Part shown: piece after piece, positions 30,696 through 41,205 of the stretch | Position numbering within the stretch: position 1 is the stretch's first letter | How the letters are laid out: the number at the start of each line of letters is the position of its first letter | Origin: Sphaerolaimus hirsutus | Taxonomy: Eukaryota > Nematoda > Chromadorea > Monhysterida > Sphaerolaimidae | Direction of reading: 5' to 3' | DNA length: 64,000 bases | Assembly: GCA_964036195.1 (NCBI GenBank) | Contig: OZ038459.1 | Span: 5,639,206 to 5,703,205, forward strand | Notes under the pieces: generated by a model | What the model was told of the DNA's origin: nothing | The model's input: the letters and a program-made list of their open reading frames with translations, nothing else | Databases searched by the model: none | Position numbers and translations under genes: made by a program

Positions 30696-31181
30696 CACAG
30701 TTGTTAAAACGTATTTACGTATACTCGCGTACTGCGTAAATACGTTTACGTTTCCTCCCGAAAAAAATAGCGGTACTCACATACTCACATACTTTTTGAA
30801 AGTACGCGAGTACAGAAAACGTATTTTAAGGGGACAGAAAATGTCATTTTGTCAGACAGAAACTGACAAACCTTTTCCTAAGAAAAGAGGAGATTTTCCT
30901 AAGAAATACTTATCAGGAGAGAAAAACACATCTTTGATGTATTTCAGGGTAAAAATTACAAAAATAGCGATTTTTGTGGGAAAAATACTCACTTTTACGT
31001 TTTCCTTGAAAAAACCCCTCATTTTTTACGTTTTCTCTGGCAAACAGTATTTTACTCACCTTTTACGCAGTGTAAAAGAAAAAAAAATACTTAACGTTTT
31101 CTGTACGCATGTGTGAATAATATAAAAATACTTAACGTTTACGTTTACTTTAAAAAAAGTTCAGTACTTTTAACAACTCTG
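30696..31181. mobile_element. hAT-like element with 8-bp target duplication
   Basis: CACAGTTGTTAAAACG to TTTTAACAACTCTG, flanked by CTACACAT at 30688-30695 and 31182-31189. It is inserted into a MITE whose interior resumes on the other side. Confidence 0.88.
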
Positions 31182-31705
31182 CTACACATAAGACTAGTTT
31201 GTGTAGCCATCTACGTTGATGCATCTAAATATATCGTGTTGTGTCACTTTTATTACCAGTTTTGGGTATGTAGCAGCCCATCCTTACTATGATCCGTTTC
31301 GAAAATTTCTGGCGCAATAATAACCCCCCTCGAATAAGCCCCCCCCTTCTTCGAAATACCCCACTAAAAATATGCACACTGATAAAATAAACCACATGGG
31401 GGTATTTCGAGGAAATACATGCTAATAAGCTGTCGCACATCAACAAGAACTAAATACGCTTCAATACGTCAATATTGGGTGGGTGTGGGTACGTGGCTAG
31501 TCAATGTGCGTGGGTGTCAATCCAGTAAAATTACTACTATTCAAATTAATTTTCCTACACACACTCATTGACAATGACAACTCGCAGGCGTCAACTGAAC
31601 CGTCTGGTTTTAGTCCCAGTCAGGTTTTAGTTGATGCAACCACGCACAATCGCACATGGCGTATCAATTCCCTTTCAAAATTTCTCATGTGCAGTTGAAA
31701 ATTGA

Positions 31706-32030
31706 CCTGGGGGCAGGGCAGTCCCAAGCCCTGTCAAGTGAAAAGTAAAGTGTCAAATGTAAAGTCAAATGCAAAGTAAAGTGTCAATCAAAACAAAAAA
31801 GAAAATATTTTATTACTGAACTTTGCATGACAATTGACAGTTTACTTTGCATTTGACTTTACATTTGACACTTTACTTTGCATTTGACTTTACATTTGAC
31901 ACTTTACTTTGCATTTGACTTTACATTTGACACTTTACTTTGCATTTGACTTTACATTTGACACTTTACTTTGCATTTGACTTTACATTTGACACTTTAC
32001 TTCACACTTTACAGGCCTTGGGATTGCCAC
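31706..32030 (-). repeat. Introner-like element with 31-bp tandem array
   Basis: Minus strand CTG|GTGGCAATCCCAAGGCC to GGCTTGGGACTGCCC. The interior carries about five exact copies of a 31-bp unit built from ACTTTACTTTGCATTTGAC. Confidence 0.75.
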
Positions 32031-32067
32031 CAGGTCTGAGCTAGCTTATGAAAAAATTACCCCCCAC

Positions 32068-32859
32068 CAGAGTTGCGAAAGTGTATTTACACTTACCCGA
32101 AATACCCGGGTAAATGGGTATTTATATTTACACTTACACTTACACTTTCATAAAATACCCATACACTTTTTTTACACTTTCCTGAGCAAAATACCCGGGT
32201 ACAGAATGTGTATTTTTTTCTTTCAGATGGCCCTGTTTTATGCTTTTGAGAAAGCATAAAATAGCGTCATGTACAAAAAAGAACTGCACAGTGCACACAT
32301 GCAGTTATGCATTGAATGTACAAAATATGGCAAATGTACGTACTGGCCTTTGATCTCCAACCTTTGATCAGTACTCATGGTATTCTACAGTTGCATCATA
32401 CTTTTGTAAAAAGGACAAGATCAATGGAAATTCACCAGCTGGACACAAAGTCAACTGGCTTTTGCATTGACATTTGCTGCATGTCCAATCTTGCATTTAA
32501 GCAGTGTGTATTGCATTGCTTAATCAGTAAATATCAACACTGAAAAAGTGCCATTATTAGTGAACTTCATACCACTACAGTATTTGCTACAGTCTGAAAT
32601 GTTTCATAATAGGCAGTGAAATGTGAAATGATGTACAACAATGACAAATATATTGATCTAAAGGTGAAAACAGTGGTGTATTCTAATGCTCAACAGTGAG
32701 AGCTCTTTCAAAAAAACATTTTTACACTTACACTTTTTTTACACTTTCCTAGGTATTTTTAAAATACCTTACACTTTTGGTATCCATACTCAAAATTTGG
32801 AAAGTGTATTTACACTTACACTTACACTTTCCAAAAATACAGGTATTTTAACAACTCTG
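32068..32859. mobile_element. hAT-like element with 8-bp target duplication
   Basis: CAGAGTTGCGAAAGTG to TTTTAACAACTCTG, flanked by CCCCCCAC at 32060-32067 and 32860-32867. The interior has TTACACTTACACTTT words. No transposase frame. Confidence 0.85.
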
Positions 32860-32876
32860 CCCCCCACCCCCGAAAT

Positions 32877-33797
32877 ATTAGGTTGTAAACTAAATAACCT
32901 TAATTTTTTGCGATTTCACATTCCTGCGTCCCATTCTGTTGTACATTGGCGGATATTAATGCCGTTCGAGTATGTTGGAGTTTGGTGTTGGGGCTATGAC
33001 GAAATTATTTTGTTTGCTCAAATAATCCCCCAGTCCCGAGATAATGGGGGTCTATAAAAAGGTGGTCATTTTGAATATCCGATCTGGACGTTGAATTTGA
33101 AGCTCCATAAATCGGCCATTTCCAGGCCGATTTGAATCAGTTAACACTTAAAATGATCGGTAAAACCCACAGATTCCATTTTTGGTGTCGGATGAGTGAT
33201 GTTTGAATTTCGTATGCTGATTTGACCTGGTCTTTCAACACCAGAAATTTGTGTTTCTGACCATGCTATCATAAACTTTAGATAAAGAGAATTCATCTGA
33301 CGCAAAAATTTTTTAATATCTCTTTCCAATCAAACGTTATAGCACTTTGAAATTTAGCCTCCTAACTATAGGAAAAGGTAACCGCATAAGCGACGGGAAT
33401 GCAACTTCTCCATATGTATATCCTTTACGCATCTCTGATGGGAGAAGATTTGCTTAACTTACATCACTAATCCGACCACAAAAATGGAATCCGCAAGTTT
33501 TATTGATCATCTTAAGCATTGATCGACCCAAATCGGCCCAGAAATGGCTGATGTATGGAGCTTCAAATATCCGTCCAACATCCAGATTGGCCATTCAAAA
33601 CAACCACCTTTTTATAGACCCCCTTATCTCGGGACTGGGGGATTATTTGAGCATACAAAAAAATTTCGTCATAGCCCCAACCCCAAACCCCAACATACTA
33701 GAACAGCATTAACTTCCGCCAATGTACAACAGAATGGGACGCATGAATGTGAAATCGCAAAAAATTAAGGTTATTTAGTTTACAACCTAATACTATC
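32877..33797. mobile_element. TIR element with about 120-bp inverted ends
   Basis: ATTAGGTTGTAAACTAAATA at the left reappears inverted at the right (TATTTAGTTTACAACCTAAT) and the match continues past ACAGAATGGGACGCA. The interior shares the CCCCCAGTCCCGAGATAA motif with 4311-4786 and 59341-59890. Confidence 0.8.
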
Positions 33798-34149
33798 CCC
33801 GCCCAGGGACGTAGCCAGAGTTTTTGAGCGGGGGCGGATTGTATACAGAGCCCGGCGAACGCGAGCGCCAGAAAAAATGGCGCCATGGCGCCATTAGGAA
33901 ACAGGTAAATTAGCTAGGTAAACAGCTAGCTTATAAATAGGCTAGCTGTATAATATCCGCATGACCGTCAAATTTCTGCAAATTATAAACTGTAAGGCCG
34001 TTTCTGTCGCTGACAGATGTCGTTTGTGTGCTGATAGTTTGGAGGAATTACCATTTCATTTTCAGGACACCCATTTTCTCTAGTAAACAACTGCGGTCTA
34101 TTTAAATTTAGATTTTTATTTTAAGACTACAGAGCAACCTAATCAGGAG

Positions 34150-35270
34150 ATGTACCGTATTTCCTCGAAATACCCCCCGGGGGGTGATTGTTTCATAGTG
34201 CTCCCGAGAGGGGGGGGGTTAAACGAGGGGGGGGGGTATTTCGAGGGTGGGGTTATTGTTTCACAGGAAATTTTTCGAAATCCTAGTACAAAATCGTGGT
34301 TTGTGCGCTGGGGTAGAAAATTGCATCAATAACTGACATGCATCAACTCCTGTATACTAATATTAGTACGTGGATGGTATAAACACTGTTCTAACGTGAT
34401 TCCAACATTGTTTGAACGTGTGTTCTGCACTACGCAGAACACAAACTGCAGTATTTGTCATGTACGTTCTCTTTACACTCAATCTGGGGGGGGGGGTATT
34501 TCGAGGGGGGGGGTGATTGTTTCATAGTGGTCTCGAGAGGGGGGGGGGTATTTCGAGGAAATACGGTATTCAGGTACTTTTAAATTTATAATTATATTCA
34601 ATTCGTTTAAGAGACGGAAATAAATTTACCGTATTTCTTCGAATTACCCCCCTTGAATTGACCCCCCTCAAAATGCCTCCAGGTTTGAACGAGCTGAGAA
34701 AAACATAAGCCCCCTCGAAATACCCTCCGGGGGGTGATTGTTTCATAGTGCTCCCGAGAGGGGGGAGGGGTTAAACGAGGGGGGGGGTATTTCGAGCGCG
34801 GGGTTATTGTTTCACAGGAAATTTTTTCGAAATCCTAGTACAAAATCGTGGTTTGTGCGCTGGGGTAGAAAATTGCATCAATAACTGACACGCATCAACT
34901 CCTGTATACTAATATTAGTACGTAGATTTTATAAACACTGTTCTAACGTGATTCCAACATTGTTTGAACGTGTGTTCTGCACTACGCAGAACACAAACTG
35001 CAGTATTTGTCATGTACGTTCTCTTTACACTCAATCTGGGGGGGTATTTCGAGGGGGGGGTGATTGTTTCATAGTGGTCTCGAGAGGGGGGGGGGGTATT
35101 TCGAGGAAATACGGTATTCAGGTACTTTTAAATTTATAATTATATTCAATTCGTTTAAGAGACGGAAATAAATTTACCGTATTTCTTCGAATTACCCCCC
35201 TTGAATGACCCCCCTCAAAATGCCTCCAAGTTTGAACGAGCTGAGAAAAACATAAGCCCCCTCGAAATAC
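34150..35270. repeat. About 550-bp tandem duplication containing MITEs
   Basis: The stretch around TTTCATAGTGCTCCCGAGAG recurs 550 bp further on, and AGGTACTTTTAAATTTATAA 548 bp further on, so two nearly identical MITE-containing units lie head to tail. Confidence 0.85.
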
Positions 35271-36319
35271 CCCCATCTGTAATAATATAGGTCATGTATG
35301 CAATGGACATAAATTATGTACTAATTGCTGCCAATTTACATCGCAGCGACACAAAGACTAGTTTGTGTAGAGTAAAAATGGACATACCGTATTTCCTCGA
35401 AATACCCCCCGGGGGGTCATTTTTCAGAGTGGAAATTTTGAGGGTTTTTTTGGTGAAGGTGCATAAGTATCGCGCTGGCGTGCGTGGGTGTCTAAAATAG
35501 GAGTATTTATGAGTGGATGCATAAATGGCTAGGTTAAGAGCCCGATGCAACTCATTTCATGTCTGGTTTTCCACTGATCATAAATACGGATAATACATAT
35601 GCATGCAGCAGTTTGTCTACAAACTTAATTTTATGGTTTCATTTCAATCAGCTGAGCGGGATTTATGAGGCATGCGGATTTACGGAGAAACGAGAGCTTA
35701 CACCCACCCACCGACCTTTACAAAACCCATTTTATATTGTAATGGCGCCACACGAGCTAGTTTTTATGGTTCCAATTTGAAAATTCAACGGACACCCAAA
35801 GTGAAAGTTCTTGTCACACATTCCATAACTGTCGAGTAACTGTCGAATTTATGTAAAAGATGTCGTTCATTTTTCCAAATACTTCAACGTATTATGTTGG
35901 TATTCAAACTTTTACAGCAAGATCTAATACAAAAATGTAAAAATAAAAAAAATTATAAAAAAAATTCAATTTACAACAGATATTATTTACATCATAATAA
36001 AATATTTAGTACCACGATTTCGTGTAATCGGATTTTCACTGTCACGGATTTTCTCCAGGGAAAAGCTAATTGAATTTGTATTTCAGATGGGGCATTGATT
36101 TAATTGTGATTAAATTAAAACCGGTGCAATTCATTTACATTCAGTATTTCATAGAATTACTATCCGGATAAACTTCTAGTGAATCACCATTTTCCAAACA
36201 TCCCTGCGAGTAAAAACTACGGCGGACCGCAAACTTATGCGTCCAAAATTACTTATGTCTTAGTGGATTAGGTAGGTGTGAGCAGGATACTTATGCATGT
36301 ATGCGCTTCAAAAAAGAAA

Positions 36320-36720
36320 TGATATTGTATACTCGGCGGACCGCAAAGTATGTGCCCTAAATTACTTCACAAAAAAATATATACCAAAAAAGAAAAGGCG
36401 GAGTCACGTGCAAGCAACAAATGTTTTTCTCCTGGAACGGTTTTTCCTTTTGTGTAAAATTTTTTTTCTATTGACGATGACGTCATGATGGAATGTTTCC
36501 TTCAGAAAAATGCATAGCGGCCGGTCCGCGGAGTATAAAAAGAAAAGGCGGAGTCAGATAAATATGACCAACATACGTTTTGTGCTCAAAATAATATTTT
36601 TATAGTTTGTTACTTAGTTATTATTTGGTGTAGCTTTATTTTATTGATGATGACGTCATGATGGAGTGTTTCATTTAGGAAAATGCATAGCTTGCAGTCA
36701 GCAGACTATACTAAGTGTAT
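36320..36720. repeat. Two repeats carrying TGACGTCATGATGGA
   Basis: GATGACGTCATGATGGA(A/G)TGTTTC occurs at about 36474 and 36652, each preceded by AAAGGCGGAGTCA. Relatives lie near 4195 and 40858. TGACGTCA is the consensus CREB/ATF site, but here it travels with a repeat. Confidence 0.6.
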
Positions 36721-37819
36721 GAAATCGTATGGCTCATAGCCTGAAATGTTTTGTTAATCACAACTCTGTTAAATTCAATCAGCACATCCTACGCTGATGT
36801 CCGGGACACTTATTTTGTATTTTCTGCATGCTTATGGTGTCTCAAATTCAATTGAGGCACCTGCTGTTTATAAAATACCATTTGCATTCATTTAGTCGAA
36901 TTGCGTCACTTTCACACATATTTACTAGTGTGTTTACTTTGAAAGCCAATATAACAAATGCAAAAATAGAAATGTTTCCATGTTATTGGCAGTTGTTGAG
37001 GTTAAATTACTCGGAGATAATCCGCAATAAAATTTCATTACGTAAATGGCCTGGAACTTCAGCGCAATAAATAAAAAGCTCTATAAGGACAGAAAATTGA
37101 AACGTATTTAACTGTGGGACGAGTCTACTAAATAACAGAGTTGTTAAAATCCTCATATTTTTTGTATAAACATAAACGTAAATACCTTTTCCTGAGTTTG
37201 TGTATTTATATGTACCTAACTATAAAAATTATAAGAAGTGCACAAAAAAGTTCCAAAGCACAATTTTCCAATTTGCAGGCATGTATGAATGATTTTTATT
37301 CGCATGCTCAATGATTTTAAAATTTAAGTGACCTAATTTTAATGCATTAATTTTACTTTTTTGACAGTGGATGCTGTCAGAGATTTTTCAAAAATATTTT
37401 AAAAATATATTTTCAAAAATGACCTGAGAGATTGAATTATATTTTTTCTTGAGAGATTTTCTGAGATAATATTTTAATTATATTCTCTCAATACCAGCTA
37501 TTTTTTCAATGATAGACGCATGACGCCAGCAGAATCTATAAACTGGTAATCTATAAACAAATTAATGAATGTTTCAGTTTCATCATGACAGAATTTTTCG
37601 TTTGATTACTACTGCCACTCACAGAAATTCTGCACACCATTTCATTTTGTCAACAAGCTAAAGCTATAAAGCCTAAAGCCATTTGTGTCATTTACAGCCC
37701 AAGTGCTGTCTCTACTTGAATCATTCCTCCCACTTGAAGAATTCCCCTTTGTTAGACGAGTTAAGAAAAATTAATTCCCCCACTTGAAAAATCCCCCCTA
37801 ATAATAGTTTTTATAAGTT

Positions 37820-38212
37820 TCCTCGAAATACCCCCTTGAATTAACCGCCCCCCTCGAAATACCCCCAGGTGTTTTTGGCTGGGGAAAAATACTCCCCCCC
37901 TCGAAATACCCCTGTCTGGAATGATGTACATCATGTATGGATTGTACATGATGAATATATTGGTCGCAGTTTGCATCGCAGATACTAGTTTGTGTAGCGA
38001 TGCACGTTGATACGTCCAAACACCCTACTTGGACACGTTGATTACCGGTTTTGGGTTTTACAGGCGTACCCTTACTATGAATTGCGTGAAAATTTCTGAC
38101 GAAATGATAACCCCCCCCCCTCGAATAAGCCCCCCCCCCCTCGAAATACCACCCTCAAAATTTCCACTCTGAAAAAATAAACCCCCTGGGGGTATTTCGA
38201 GGAAACACGGTA
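37820..38212. repeat. CCGTATTTCC-type MITE
   Basis: Left end TTTCCTCGAAATACCCCC (start degraded), right end GGGGGTATTTCGAGGAAACA. C runs inside. Confidence 0.65.
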
Positions 38213-38615
38213 CACTACAGCTCAGAGACCTTAGCGATATTTATCCCTAAATTGACATGATGAAACTAACCGAAATCGATATTTAGGTATTTACATATAA
38301 ATTATTCGAAAAAAACTTCAGTATTTCTTGAAATGTGAATTTTACAGATAAATTGCACTATTTGTCAACAATTCCAATGAAAAAATGTCCCCAACAAATT
38401 GTCAAAGCATGCTGCAAAATTCATGTATCGAAAAATACTGGCTATTTTTGGATGATTTTTAGATATGACGATATCTGTAAGCGTTCTGTGTACCTATTTG
38501 TACTTGTAATTTGTCGGAACTGAATTTGTCGTTTCACCTTTTATTTTAACGCTATGCTGTAAATCACAGTTGTTTAAATACTGGTACTTTTGGAAAACGT
38601 AAACGGTCCCGTGTT

Positions 38616-38911
38616 TAGTGGTGGAAGAAGCGCCAGGCGCTTTTCCGAACCCCAGCTCCAAGCGCAATGGCGCCAAGCGCCATGGCGCGTTTTGCTTTGG
38701 CGCTAGCGCCAAGCGCCAGCGCCAGGCATTCTGTTCCTGGCGCCAGGCAAAAATAGCGCCAAGCGCCAAAAGCGCCATGGCCTTTTTATGGGTGTGGCGC
38801 CAAGCGCCAATTGCGCCACAGCAAAATCACGCAAATCGCCAAAAGCGCCATCACGCTTTTTCCTTTGGCGCTAGCGCCAGGCGCCAGCGCCACGGCGCTT
38901 TTCCATCACTA
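38616..38911. mobile_element. GGCGCC hAT-like MITE
   Basis: TAGTGGTGGAAGAAGCGCC to GCGCTTTTCCATCACTA, flanked by CCCGTGTT and CCCGCGTT (7 of 8 match). It lies within a larger CACAGTTG...GACTCTG hAT-like element (about 38569-39077). Confidence 0.8.
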
Positions 38912-39257
38912 CCCGCGTTGGTAATCGTTTTTTTTTGTTTTCTCTGGTACCCGGGGTAATTGTGCCAGAAAACGTAACACAGTGTAACGGTATTTTTTGA
39001 AAATGTAAACGTAAGTATAAATAGCCGGAAAATTTGGGTATTTCGGGTAAACGTAAATACGTTTTTGCGACTCTGCCTATGCCTGTAAATCCACCTTTTG
39101 CAAAGCAAATGCATGAATTATTTTAATAGCATTTATAATCAATTAAAAATAATAATAAAGACAATAATTGACGCATGTGCTCACATTCATTGCGGGGTTT
39201 GGTTCACTGGCACGGGCGCCTTTTTGTGGTGCCATTGGCCACTGGTGCACTGTCTCT

Positions 39258-39718
39258 AATGCTGCGATTACAGCTCGGGCGTAAAATTGACTGGGCGTAA
39301 AAATGATTTTGAGCGTAAAATTAATTACAGATGAATGGATAAAGATACGACATTGTTATTTCAGTCATTTATTTAAGAAAGTATAGATGCAGACGTTTCT
39401 TGTGTCCAAAGCTCATGAATTTATTTTAATCGTACTAGAAGTTATGAATTTTAGCACAATTTTTCCAATTATGCGCTGTAAGTTGCGTAAAATTAGGGCG
39501 TAAAATCAAAAAGATATGCGCCAAAATTCATAACTTCTAGTACAATTAAAATAAACTGATGAGCTTTGGAGTTGGACACAAGCAACATCTGCATGTGCGC
39601 TTTCTTTGACTGAAATTACAACGTTGTATCTTTATCCATTCACCTGTAATTAATTTTACGCCCAGAAATCAATTTTAAGCCTGGTCAATTTTACGCCCGA
39701 GCTGTAATCGCAGCATTA
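39258..39718. mobile_element. Foldback element, GCTGCGATTACAGCTCG ends
   Basis: Arms are reverse complements: TAATGCTGCGATTACAGCTC at the left and GAGCTGTAATCGCAGCATTA at the right. Same family as 29819-30293. Confidence 0.88.
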
Positions 39719-39874
39719 AAGCTACAAAAATGCCCGCTTGTAAAATACTTGGTGGTCCGCTTTGACTTACACTTAAAACTACCTACATGTCGTTGATATT
39801 ACCCCATTACCCCAGATTTTTTTTACCCATTTTGAGCGTGACATCGTGTTTTTCCTGGCGCTGCTCCTCATCAC

Positions 39875-40299
39875 TAGGGTGTCAACTTTCCGTTTCCGTT
39901 CCCGTTTTCCGAAGGCAAATTTATTCCGTTCCGTTTTCCGGCCGCTGAATTTTTTTCCGTTTTCCGGCTACTAACTTTTCCAGCTTAACTGTCTGTTTTC
40001 TGTTTCAGCCAAACGGGTAAACATGCATGCAGGTTTTCAATTATGTCAATTTTTTTCCATCAAAATTTCATCAATTTTTACCATTTCCAGCAAATTTCAG
40101 CAATATTTTCTGTTTTCCGGCAAAATTTCAACAATTTTTACCATTTCCAGCAAATTTCAACAATTTTTTTTCCATTTTCCAACAAAATTTCAGCATTTTT
40201 TTCTGTTTCAATGCAAATTTCATTTTTCCGTATGCTGTTTTCCGGCCTTGTTTTCCATTTTCCGGCCACTGAATGCCAAAAAAAATTTTTGACACCCTA
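39875..40299. mobile_element. TAGGGTGTCAA TIR element with 8-bp target duplication
   Basis: TAGGGTGTCAACTTTCCG to TTTTTGACACCCTA, flanked by CTCATCAC at 39867-39874 and 40300-40307. The interior is full of TTTTCCGGC and AAATTTCA words. Another copy's right end forms the end of intron 3 of the neuropeptide gene. Confidence 0.85.
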
Positions 40300-41157
40300 C
40301 TCATCACTGAATGATTGGAACATAATTTTTCACATCGGTGACTCGTTCAGTGGTTTCTCGGCGGCTGTTTGTCTAATTTATTCATTCTAATTTCTAACGT
40401 TTCCTGTGTTTTTTATTCATTCAATAAATGCTAATTGGATTAATTAGTCATGCAGAGAGAGTGACGCAAGCAAGTTCCTTGGAAACCGCATTCATTTGAA
40501 GAATGATTATTAAATTTTCGAACGCATACTAGTTTAAACCCAAACTTGAGTGTGCATAAATCAGCTTTGAAAGTAAATATTTGAGTTTTATTTTGAGTTT
40601 ACTTTATAATCTTCAGTTGACGTAGATTACAAAGTAAACTTAAAACTAAATACTCAAATACGTTCAAAACTGATTTATGAGTACTCAAATTTTAGTTTAC
40701 TGGTGTTAGTAAACTAGTATACTCGGCAGACATGATATTCTACAAATAGATATGATTTATGTCTTCGGCTGGCAGAAAGCCAACCAAAAACTTATGAACC
40801 GATTGCCCACTCCACTTCATCCCGACTCGAACCGGTTCCGTCAGCCACCAACTGTGGTTATGACGTCATGATGGAGTGTTACCTCCTGCAAAATGTAGGC
40901 TGTAATGTCGCCCGAGTATATGTGCATCGACCGTTTACCTAGCTCAAAATCATATCTAGTTTGCAATATTTTCCAGATGCTTGGAAACGTGCTCAGCGCG
41001 AAAGTGATGCACAAAAGTTATTGTTAATCAAATGTTTCGTTAATTTTTAATTTTGCTACTACCATCTTGCTAACAAAATAATCACTTCCAGCGGAAAATT
41101 TATTCTTAAAATTTTATTGATTTCTATTCTATCAGAACTTCTATTCTCACAGAAGTT

Positions 41158-41205
41158 ATGGCAAATTACGGAGCAGTCACACATGCAATTTTCGTTGCCA
41201 TTTTC
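41158..41205 (+). CDS. Neuropeptide gene exon 1 (start of signal peptide)
   Basis: ATG to donor TTC|GTGAGT, 16 codons, phase 0. The hydrophobic run continues across the junction into exon 2, which supports both exons. Confidence 0.75.
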
